Assembly: GCA_947461645.1 (NCBI GenBank)
Contig: CANHMN010000024.1
Span: 1-12,370, forward strand
From: Chitinophagaceae bacterium
GTDB taxonomy: Bacteria > Bacteroidota > Bacteroidia > Chitinophagales > Chitinophagaceae
Reading direction: 5' to 3'
DNA length: 12,370 nucleotides
Shown: one piece after another, positions 7,597 through 12,370 of the stretch
Position numbering within the stretch: position 1 is the first letter of the stretch
How the letters are laid out: each line of letters opens with the position of its first letter
Position numbers and translations under genes: made by a program
The notes under the pieces: generated by a model
The model's input: the letters and a program-made list of their open reading frames with translations, nothing else
The model's database searches: none
Told to the model about the DNA's origin: nothing

Positions 7597-8163
7597 ATGG
7601 CAACAGATACAGTTCAACCGAAAAACAAAATTCATCCACACAAGTTCACCTTGTGGGTGGGTATTGGTAGTATTGTGATGATGTTTGCCGGACTAACCAG
7701 CGCTTATGTGGTAAAAAGAAGCCAGGCCAATTGGCAATCCTTCGAAATACCTCAGGCTTTTTGGTACAGCACGATAGTTATTTTGCTGAGCAGCTTAACC
7801 ATTCATTTATCTGCCAAAGCCTTCAAAGAACGAATGATGGCCAGATACAGAAAGCTGCTTACGATAACATTGGTGCTGGGAGCTCTTTTTGTGGTAACAC
7901 AATACATTGGATTCAGCGATTTGTGGAGAAATGGATTTACACTTCAATCGAGTGTTTCGTATTCTTTTCTCTATGTAATAGTAGGTTTGCATGGTTTGCA
8001 CGTTGTGGGCGGTGTGATTGCTCTAGTGGTAATGTCTTTGAAAGCCTTCAGCAACAAACAAAGAAACTACAGCATAGTGCCGGTGGAGTTGATTGCTACG
8101 TATTGGCATTTTGTAGATATTCTTTGGATTTATCTGTTGTTGTTTTTGATAGCAATTAGATAA
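7597..8163 (+). CDS. coxC: Cytochrome c oxidase subunit III, first copy (short five-helix form)
   Basis: This subunit packs against subunit I and supports proton uptake and turnover stability; it carries no cofactor. It has 188 residues with helices at about 18-38, 54-73, 88-106, 122-146 and 165-187, the five-helix bacterial form. Diagnostic stretches are GLHGLHVVGG (130-139) and YWHFVDILWIYLL (169-181). The ATG at 7597 is favoured because MATDTVQPKNKIHPHKFTLW leads directly into helix 1. It follows cyoE after 32 bp. A second, longer subunit III gene lies immediately downstream; the two share the HGxHV and WHFVD motifs but little else, so this is an old pair and not a recent duplication. Confidence 0.94.
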   Translation: MATDTVQPKNKIHPHKFTLWVGIGSIVMMFAGLTSAYVVKRSQANWQSFEIPQAFWYSTIVILLSSLTIHLSAKAFKERMMARYRKLLTITLVLGALFVVTQYIGFSDLWRNGFTLQSSVSYSFLYVIVGLHGLHVVGGVIALVVMSLKAFSNKQRNYSIVPVELIATYWHFVDILWIYLLLFLIAIR

Positions 8164-8175
8164 AAAGTAAAAAAC

Positions 8176-8221
8176 AAAAAGTAAAAAGCCTGTCCGCCTT
8201 TGGCGGATAAAAAGCAATTTT
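8176..8221. repeat. 46-bp intergenic repeat with hairpin, copy 2 (between the two subunit III genes)
   Basis: Identical over 46 bases to positions 921-966. The hairpin is TCCGCC 8193-8198, loop TTT, GGCGGA 8202-8207. Directly upstream an additional AAAAAGTAAAAA unit (8162-8173) begins in the coxC stop codon, so the 5' flank of the element is partly doubled here. The spacer is 157 bp, the longest in the operon. Confidence 0.9.
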
Positions 8222-8225
8222 CATT

Positions 8226-8294
8226 AAAAGCAAATTTTTTGCATTTTGCATTTTGATTTTTCACTTTTGAATATTGAATTTCGATTTTTGAATT
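8226..8294. repeat. A/T hairpin and T-rich TTTTGAA/TTTTGCA-like tract
   Basis: GCAAA (8230-8234) pairs with TTTGC (8238-8242) around TTT; A and T runs on either side extend the pairing with a bulged A. It is followed by TTTTGCA, TTTTGAT, TTTTGAA and similar units up to about 8294. The 15-mer TTTTCACTTTTGAAT (8258-8272) is the exact reverse complement of 9202-9216. Confidence 0.5.
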
Positions 8295-8320
8295 AATATA
8301 ACAGTCAATTCTGAATAGTT

Positions 8321-9202
8321 ATGGGATCAACAACAATTCCGGCGGGAACAAAATGGTGGAGCGGAGGAAAAAGTCCGTTCAACGTAAGCTATGGTAAAGT
8401 AATGATGTGGTACTTTTTGATGAGTGACGCGTTTACATTTGGCGCCTTTCTTATCAGCTACGGAACCATTCGTTTTAGTGTAAACCATTGGGCCGACCCT
8501 AACCATGTTTTCAACTCCTTCCCCTTTGCTGGCCATGCAAATTTGCCGTTGGCGTTTGTGAGTTTGATGACATTCATCCTTATCTTCAGTTCAGTTACCA
8601 TGGTGCTTGCAGTTCACGAAGGCCATTTGATGAACCGTAAAGGCGTGGAGAAGTACATGATATTGACTATTATAGGAGGTTTAGCCTTCCTAGGCTGTCA
8701 GGCATGGGAGTGGACGCATTTGCTAACCGGCGAACATGTTGCGCTACTTACTGACGGAACCTTGGGTGTAATTCCTACTACAGTTACAGCAAATCCCTGG
8801 GGCGACAATTTAACTTCCGCAGAAACCTTGAGCGCTTTGCAAAAATCATCTCACCAGCAGTTGGTTGCTATAGCATCTACCCTTCATCACGGAGCAGAAA
8901 CTGCACACCATAACCTTAATGCACTTACCAATCAGGAGCTCATTAGTCAAATTTCAGCTTCCGGATTACATGCAACGCATAGCGGACCAATCGCATTTGG
9001 TGGTTACTTCTTTGGTATCACTGGATTCCATGGTTTCCACGTATTTAGTGGTGTTATCATCAATATTGTAATGTATATCAAAACAAAATTGGGACACTTT
9101 GACCAAAGAGGTCATTATGAAATGATTGAAAAAGCAGGATTGTATTGGCACTTTGTAGACCTTGTTTGGGTGTTTGTGTTCTTGTGTTTTTATTTGGTGT
9201 AA
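8321..9202 (+). CDS. coxC: Cytochrome c oxidase subunit III, second copy (long form with loop insertion)
   Basis: This is a second haem-copper oxidase subunit III, 293 residues. Helices fall at about 27-50, 77-98, 111-131, 226-254 and 272-292. Family motifs are FLGCQAWEW (123-131) with the conserved Glu130, GFHGFHVFSG (235-244) and YWHFVDLVWVFVF (275-287). Between helices 3 and 4 there is a loop of about 90 residues (136-225), polar and His-containing (e.g. STLHHGAETAHH, 186-197), where the first copy has about 15. The ATG at 8321 begins MGSTTIPAGTKWWSGG, just ahead of helix 1. Both subunit III proteins probably belong to the same oxidase, since only one coxA/coxB pair is present; tandem subunit III genes are, to my knowledge, common in Bacteroidota operons of this type. 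Confidence 0.92.
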   Translation: MGSTTIPAGTKWWSGGKSPFNVSYGKVMMWYFLMSDAFTFGAFLISYGTIRFSVNHWADPNHVFNSFPFAGHANLPLAFVSLMTFILIFSSVTMVLAVHEGHLMNRKGVEKYMILTIIGGLAFLGCQAWEWTHLLTGEHVALLTDGTLGVIPTTVTANPWGDNLTSAETLSALQKSSHQQLVAIASTLHHGAETAHHNLNALTNQELISQISASGLHATHSGPIAFGGYFFGITGFHGFHVFSGVIINIVMYIKTKLGHFDQRGHYEMIEKAGLYWHFVDLVWVFVFLCFYLV

Positions 9203-9262
9203 TTCAAAAGTGAAAATTCAAAAGTAAAAAGCTTATCAGCCGTTAGGCGAGGTAAAAAATCA
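9202..9262. repeat. Degenerate relative of the spacer repeat after the second subunit III gene
   Basis: The spacer starts with ATTCAAAAGTGAAAA (9202-9216, reverse complement of 8258-8272). It then shares AAAAGTAAAAAGC (9220-9232) with the start of the 46-bp repeat. A weak GCC-GTTA-GGC hairpin (9239-9248) sits where the strong hairpin lies in the full copies, followed by GGTAAAAAATC. The resemblance is in layout and 13 exact bases, so it is a probable decayed or divergent copy. Confidence 0.5.
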
Positions 9263-9292
9263 AAATAGAAAGTACTATTAAATCATCAACAT

Positions 9293-9718
9293 ATGTCAGC
9301 TCAGCATTACGAAAATCCGGAAATAACATTTCAGCCAGACCACTCAGGCGGAACCAAAAAGATATGGAGAATATTTTGGGTATTGTCTGTTTTAACCATT
9401 GTTGAGTTGGCTTTGGGCTACTTTTTGTACGCAAAAGGTACAGATATCGGCTATGCCACAGTTATGGCTACCAAAATCACTATTGGAGTCTTGACAATTG
9501 CGAAAGCCTATTATATTGTTTCGGTGTTCATGCATTTGGGTGATGAAATCAGAAATTTCATCATGACGATTATTGTTCCACTCGCGTTGTTTGTTTGGTT
9601 TATCATTGCGTTTCTCGCCGATGGCAACAGCTGGAAAAACCTTAGAAATACCAATGCCGGGTCTACTCCCAACCAAACAGAGCAGGTAGAGAAATCACCT
9701 AATGAAACACAACATTAA
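9293..9718 (+). CDS. coxD: Cytochrome c oxidase subunit IV family protein
   Basis: This 141-residue small subunit has three helices at about 25-46, 60-80 and 89-109, the topology of the prokaryotic subunit IV/CyoD-like family. The stretch AKAYYIVSVFMHLGDEIRNF (70-89) is the most characteristic part. In known oxidases this subunit assists assembly and stability of subunits I and III rather than catalysis. The N-terminus (MSAQHYENPEITFQPDHSGG) is soluble, and the C-terminal tail (from about 117) is rich in Asn, Thr and Ser. It is the last gene of the respiratory operon; a strong terminator follows 22 bp after the stop. Confidence 0.9.
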   Translation: MSAQHYENPEITFQPDHSGGTKKIWRIFWVLSVLTIVELALGYFLYAKGTDIGYATVMATKITIGVLTIAKAYYIVSVFMHLGDEIRNFIMTIIVPLALFVWFIIAFLADGNSWKNLRNTNAGSTPNQTEQVEKSPNETQH

Positions 9719-9740
9719 CAGAGATCTCTTTTAAATAATT

Positions 9741-9770
9741 AAGCCATCGTTTTATAACGGTGGCTTTTTT
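9741..9770 (+). terminator. Rho-independent terminator of the act-cox operon
   Basis: AAGCCATCGTT (9741-9751) pairs with AACGGTGGCTT (9756-9766) around TTAT, an 11-bp stem with one G.U pair, followed immediately by a T run (to 9770). It is the only structure in the window with a full terminator layout and lies right after the last oxidase subunit gene. Confidence 0.92.
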
Positions 9771-9801
9771 GTTTTCATATCAACTTTGCACCATAACTTT
9801 G
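9768..9801 (+). promoter_or_regulatory. Bacteroidota-type promoter of the sco gene, overlapping the terminator T-tract
   Basis: TAACTTTG (9794-9801) is a perfect match to the Bacteroidota -7 consensus TAnnTTTG. TTTG (9768-9771), formed by the end of the terminator T run, is a candidate -33 box at a spacing of 22, slightly long. The -7 box ends seven bases before the sco ATG, so transcription would start at or next to the initiation codon. Confidence 0.65.
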
Positions 9802-9808
9802 CGCAACA

Positions 9809-10609
9809 ATGATAAAGAAAGGTTCCCTTTTGTCGCTTTTAATTGCTATCCTTTTCCCCCTTATAGGTTATTGGATGGTACAACGGTATAGCAAAGACGC
9901 CGTTCACATGCCCCCTCATTATTTTTACGACAGCGTAGGCACCACCACCAAAAGAGGGAAAACGGTAAATGATACCCTTTGGCATAAAGTCCGCAACATC
10001 AATCTTGTCAACCAGTTTGGGAAGAAGGTTTCGTTAGATGAACTTTCCGGAAAAATAATTGTGCTGGATTTTTTCTTTACTCGTTGTCCAAGCATTTGTC
10101 CGGGCATGACAAAATCCATGAAAAAGCTTCAGACGTCTTATGAAAAGAACCCTGATATAGTACAGTTTATTTCCATTAGCGTAGACCCTGAACACGACAG
10201 CATTCCGCAATTAAGAAAATTTGCAGACAGGTTCAACATCAACCATGACAACTGGTGGTTTGTTACAGGAGAAAAGAAAGATATTTACGATTTCGCATTG
10301 AATGAAATTAAAGCGAGCATTGCAGATACCGAAGTGGATACTGCATTTATACATACCGAAAACTTTTTTCTCTTAGATACCAATAGGGTGGTAAGAGGTT
10401 GGTACAATGGTTTTGATACTTTGAAACAAGCTCAATTAGCAAGAGACATCCCTACGTTGATGCTGGAGAAGGATAAGAAGAGCCCATCTATCTTCAGAGA
10501 GTTTATTCCTATTTTACCGGTGATATTCTTTGGAATAGGCCTAACCATATTAGCTGTAACATTATTGAACAGAAACAAAAAACAAAAAAATGCTTCAACC
10601 AACATTTAA
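9809..10609 (+). CDS. sco: SCO1/SenC family copper chaperone for CuA assembly
   Basis: Sco proteins bind copper and act as a thiol reductant/metallochaperone for the CuA site of subunit II. The thioredoxin-like domain spans about residues 64-220. Copper ligands are Cys93 and Cys97 in TRCPSICPGM and His182 in AFIHTENFFLLD; SVDPEHDSIPQLRKF (124-138) is typical of the family. An N-terminal hydrophobic segment (5-23) anchors the protein with the domain outside. Unusually, a second hydrophobic segment (about 233-253) near the C-terminus is followed by a basic tail (NRNKKQK), predicted to return the chain to the cytoplasm. The ATG at 9809 is required to include the N-terminal anchor; the next Met is residue 23. 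There is no Shine-Dalgarno sequence. The gene is transcribed separately from the oxidase operon and overlaps the next gene by 20 bases. Confidence 0.94.
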   Translation: MIKKGSLLSLLIAILFPLIGYWMVQRYSKDAVHMPPHYFYDSVGTTTKRGKTVNDTLWHKVRNINLVNQFGKKVSLDELSGKIIVLDFFFTRCPSICPGMTKSMKKLQTSYEKNPDIVQFISISVDPEHDSIPQLRKFADRFNINHDNWWFVTGEKKDIYDFALNEIKASIADTEVDTAFIHTENFFLLDTNRVVRGWYNGFDTLKQAQLARDIPTLMLEKDKKSPSIFREFIPILPVIFFGIGLTILAVTLLNRNKKQKNASTNI

Positions 10610-11132
10610 GAAAAACGATTCAAAGGCTAAGTTTCTAATCTATACAGTCTCGATAATTGTATTTGCTGCAGTAGTAATTTTAAATAGAATTCAGCTTGAT
10701 GTTAATCTTCCATTTAATCCGCATGTATTCGCTACTGTTAGTGCAGCTATAAACAGTGCAGTTGCCGTTTTGTTAGTCGCAGGTTTGCTCACTGTAAAAC
10801 AAAGGAAATTCGAGCTGCATAAAAAAATAATGATAACAGCAATTGTTTTATCGGTGCTGTTTTTGGTAAGCTACATCGCACATCATTTGTTTGCCGGCGA
10901 AACCAGTTTTGGCGGTAGCGGAACATTAAAGACTATATACTATATCATCCTGTTCACACATATACCCTTGGCAGGCATCGTGCTTCCATTTATTTTGTTT
11001 ACGGCTTATCGCGCATTGATTGGAGAATATGACGCACATAAAAAACTTACCCGAATCACCTGGCCCGTTTGGTTTTATGTGGCAGTAACCGGGGTATTGG
11101 TGTATTTAATGATTAGCCCGTTTTATACTTAA
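10590..11132 (+). CDS. DUF420 membrane protein, CtaM-like oxidase assembly factor
   Basis: This 180-residue protein has five hydrophobic segments (about 12-31, 46-68, 79-97, 115-137, 156-175) and the conserved DUF420 pattern: His45, ELHKK (75-79), IAHH (96-99), LFTHIPLAG (121-129) and YDAHKKLTRITWPVWFYVAVTG ending around residue 168. The Firmicutes members YozB/CtaM are known to be needed for aa3-type oxidase function, probably in haem A or copper site maturation. The intramembrane histidines seen here would suit metal or haem binding, which is inference. The start overlaps the last 20 bases of sco, indicating co-transcription and probably translational coupling. The stop codon overlaps that of the convergent S1-like gene. 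A role in maturing the oxidase encoded upstream is the natural reading. Confidence 0.88.
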   Translation: MLQPTFKKNDSKAKFLIYTVSIIVFAAVVILNRIQLDVNLPFNPHVFATVSAAINSAVAVLLVAGLLTVKQRKFELHKKIMITAIVLSVLFLVSYIAHHLFAGETSFGGSGTLKTIYYIILFTHIPLAGIVLPFILFTAYRALIGEYDAHKKLTRITWPVWFYVAVTGVLVYLMISPFYT

Positions 11133-11866
11133 ATCATTTCTATAACAATTCTTTCGTTTGTTAGATGTTTGATTTTAACGGGAATGGATTTGTCTAAACC
11201 GACTTCGCCTTTGTTAATTTTTTCGGATAACATTTCGTCAACAGGCAATTTTGCTTCAAGCTTGCTTTCTGTCAACACAACAAAAACACCATAAGGTGTA
11301 ATTTTTGTAACAACAGCATCAACTGCCTCTTCGCTTTTATGTTGTTTCACCGCAACCTTGAATCCAGGAATATAATTATGGTTATACAATTCCGCTTTTA
11401 ATTTTTCGGGCTTTTCGATGTTTAATAATTTGAAGGTAACGGCTTTGTCTGTTTCTGTAGCAATAGGCGGTATTTCAAATTTAGAGAGTTGCAAAGGAAA
11501 AAAAAGATAGGACTCTATTTCTTTGATGAAATATTTTTCGTCTACCTGTTTGATGTAGCCCAGGAATTTATTGGCAATCCGCGCTTTATCAACAAGCACA
11601 TCAATAGCATTGTTGAACTCAAACACAACATGATCTGCAAAAAAAACATTTGCGCTTGATTTTTTGACAACAAACTTCACATTGTCGCCCACCAAAAACC
11701 GATGAGCCTTTTTAATGATTCGCTGTGCAATCATTCTGTCTTGATGCTTGTCATCAACAAATGCCTGAATAGATTTTATTTTATTGCCAGTCACATATTC
11801 TATGGTGACTTTACCATTATCGTTGTTAATAAACGTTATCTTACCTCTAAAGTATTTTTCAGACAT
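11129..11866 (-). CDS. Putative RNA-binding protein with C-terminal S1-like domain and other OB-like segments
   Basis: I do not recognise a named family for the whole protein (245 residues). The C-terminal part (about 181-245) reads as an S1-type OB fold: AVVTKITPYGVFVVLTESKLE, then LPVDEML and a final IPVKIKHLTNERIVIEM strand pair. The N-terminal part (about 5-83; RGKITFINNDNGKVTIEY...) has the beta-strand rhythm of a cold-shock-like or OB domain, ending in GDNVKFVVKKSSANVFFADHVVF. The middle (98-172; LGYIKQVDEKYFIKEIESYLFFPL...) may be another small beta domain. It has many Lys residues and no membrane segment or signal peptide, so it should be cytoplasmic. An RNA- or ribosome-related role is an inference from the S1-like region only. 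The ATG at 11866 has no Shine-Dalgarno sequence; a candidate promoter lies just upstream. Confidence 0.72.
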   Translation of the reverse strand: MSEKYFRGKITFINNDNGKVTIEYVTGNKIKSIQAFVDDKHQDRMIAQRIIKKAHRFLVGDNVKFVVKKSSANVFFADHVVFEFNNAIDVLVDKARIANKFLGYIKQVDEKYFIKEIESYLFFPLQLSKFEIPPIATETDKAVTFKLLNIEKPEKLKAELYNHNYIPGFKVAVKQHKSEEAVDAVVTKITPYGVFVVLTESKLEAKLPVDEMLSEKINKGEVGLDKSIPVKIKHLTNERIVIEMI

Positions 11867-11879
11867 GTTTGGGTTTTTC

Positions 11880-11912
11880 TAAAGGTAGTTGATAATTATT
11901 TATACGTTGCAA
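11880..11912 (-). promoter_or_regulatory. Candidate promoter of the S1-like gene
   Basis: Read on the - strand, TTG (11912-11910) and TACCTTTA (11887-11880) are 22 bases apart. The second is a one-mismatch version of the Bacteroidota -7 box (last base A instead of G). It ends 13 bases before the start codon, predicting a very short leader. Chance is possible in this A+T-rich 83-bp spacer. Confidence 0.35.
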
Positions 11913-11949
11913 CTATTCTCTTTTGTATTAAATGTTCTTCTTGAAGCTT

Positions 11950-12300
11950 TCAGGGTATTAATTCTATAGATGGATCCCAGAATATTTTTTCAAAATCAAC
12001 TACAACATCATTGAGAACTTTTACGCCGTCCTTTTTTAGCAGGCTTTCCATTCTTGTTGGAGTGGCGAAATGATTTTTTCCGGTGAGCATCCCGTTTCTA
12101 TTGACAACTCGTTGTGCAGGAATGCTTTTGTGGTAGGAGTGAGAGGCGTTCATAGCCCAGCCCACCATTCTTGCGCTGGCTTTAGTTCCAAGGTAATTGG
12201 CGATAGCACCATAAGAGGTAACCCTGCCTTTTGGAATTTGTTCAACAACATCAAACACATCCTGAAAGAAGTGGTACTCTTTAGCTGTTTTATTTTTCAT
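11950..12300 (-). CDS. MGMT-family alkyltransferase-like (ATL) protein lacking the catalytic cysteine
   Basis: This 116-residue protein consists of the DNA-binding/active-site domain of O6-alkylguanine-DNA alkyltransferase without the N-terminal domain. Seen are the helix-turn-helix region (VVEQIPKGRVTSYGAIANYLG, ending near residue 38), Arg44 in ARMVGWAM (the arginine that flips the damaged base in the family) and Tyr30. The active-site motif PCHRV is PAQRV (61-65): Cys is replaced by Ala and His by Gln. The following NRNGMLTG is conserved. Without the cysteine it cannot accept alkyl groups; known ATL proteins bind O6-alkylguanine and direct it to nucleotide excision repair, and that role is inferred here. 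The start codon lies within the end of an upstream reading frame (11-base overlap), suggesting co-transcription. Confidence 0.9.
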   Translation of the reverse strand: MKNKTAKEYHFFQDVFDVVEQIPKGRVTSYGAIANYLGTKASARMVGWAMNASHSYHKSIPAQRVVNRNGMLTGKNHFATPTRMESLLKKDGVKVLNDVVVDFEKIFWDPSIELIP

Positions 12301-12370
12301 TTTTTTGCTGAAGTAAAGCTGATCTTTTGGGTTCAGGAACGGCTTCGTAATTGAACGGACAATGTTTGCA
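12290..12370 (-). CDS. C-terminal end of a small Cys-containing protein, DUF5522-like (truncated by window edge)
   Basis: Reading inward from the window edge on the - strand, an open frame gives 26 residues (CKHCPFNYEAVPEPKR, then SALLQQKNEK) and a TAA stop at 12292-12290. The CKHCPFNY/VPEPKR wording matches my recollection of the C-terminus of small Bacteroidota proteins of the DUF5522 type, which end in a Cys-rich HCP motif. The frame overlaps the ATL start by 11 bases, as in a coupled gene pair. The fragment is short and the family name is from memory, so coding is likely but not certain. The N-terminal part is outside the window. The function of the family is unknown. Confidence 0.55.
   Translation of the reverse strand, partial: CKHCPFNYEAVPEPKRSALLQQKNEK

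Noticed and set aside
7731..8159. A 142-residue frame on the + strand inside the first subunit III gene
   Set aside because: It starts from TTG, runs in another frame across a well-supported coxC and has no recognisable motif; it is a shadow.
921..9262. Spacer repeats as a CRISPR array
   Set aside because: The copies lie thousands of bases apart with genes between them; there is no regular repeat-spacer arrangement.
8161..9262. The second subunit III gene as a recently inserted mobile cassette
   Set aside because: Repeats at both borders suggested it, but there is no transposase or target duplication and tandem subunit III genes are expected in this operon type.
9392..9676. A 94-residue - strand frame antisense to the subunit IV gene
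   Set aside because: The + strand product is clearly a subunit IV protein; the antisense frame has no supporting start context or motif.
9720..9729. AGAGATCTCT palindrome just before the terminator
   Set aside because: A short 10-bp palindrome with no partner site or associated gene; most likely chance.

Overview
The window reads as ordinary chromosomal DNA of an aerobic member of the Bacteroidota (Chitinophagales or a related order is my best guess from gene order and protein wording; family not resolvable here). Supporting signs are the alternative complex III/cytochrome oxidase gene order, A+T-rich spacers almost without Shine-Dalgarno sequences, and a Bacteroidota-type -7 box (TAnnTTTG) in front of the Sco gene.

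Positions 1-9770 hold the downstream end of one long respiratory operon on the + strand. It runs actC (5' end outside the window), actD, actE, actF, coxB, coxA, cyoE, two successive subunit III genes, and the small subunit IV gene, and ends at a strong Rho-independent terminator. The act genes encode the quinol:electron-acceptor oxidoreductase that replaces the bc1 complex. The cox genes encode an A-type haem-copper oxidase with D- and K-channel residues, and cyoE makes the haem O precursor of haem A. CoxB has no fused cytochrome c domain, so the monohaem lipoprotein ActE is the natural donor to CuA, as in the known ACIII-aa3 supercomplex of Flavobacterium.

Positions 9794-11132 form a second, short + strand unit: a Sco-type copper chaperone and an overlapping DUF420 (CtaM-like) membrane protein, both oxidase-assembly factors. 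The promoter abuts the terminator of the first operon and leaves essentially no 5' leader.

Positions 11129-12370 are on the - strand: the 26-residue C-terminal end of a Cys-containing small protein (DUF5522-like) overlapping an alkyltransferase-like protein that lacks the catalytic cysteine, then a protein with an S1-like domain that meets the DUF420 gene tail to tail through a shared TTAA.

No undescribed multi-gene system is visible; the genes are those of a well-known respiratory module. The most unusual structure is in the spacers. A 46-bp sequence containing a perfect TCCGCC-TTT-GGCGGA hairpin occurs identically after actC and after the first subunit III gene. A looser relative lies after the second subunit III gene, and different GC-containing hairpins lie after actD, actE and actF. 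No stretch of more than 300 bases lacks a gene.
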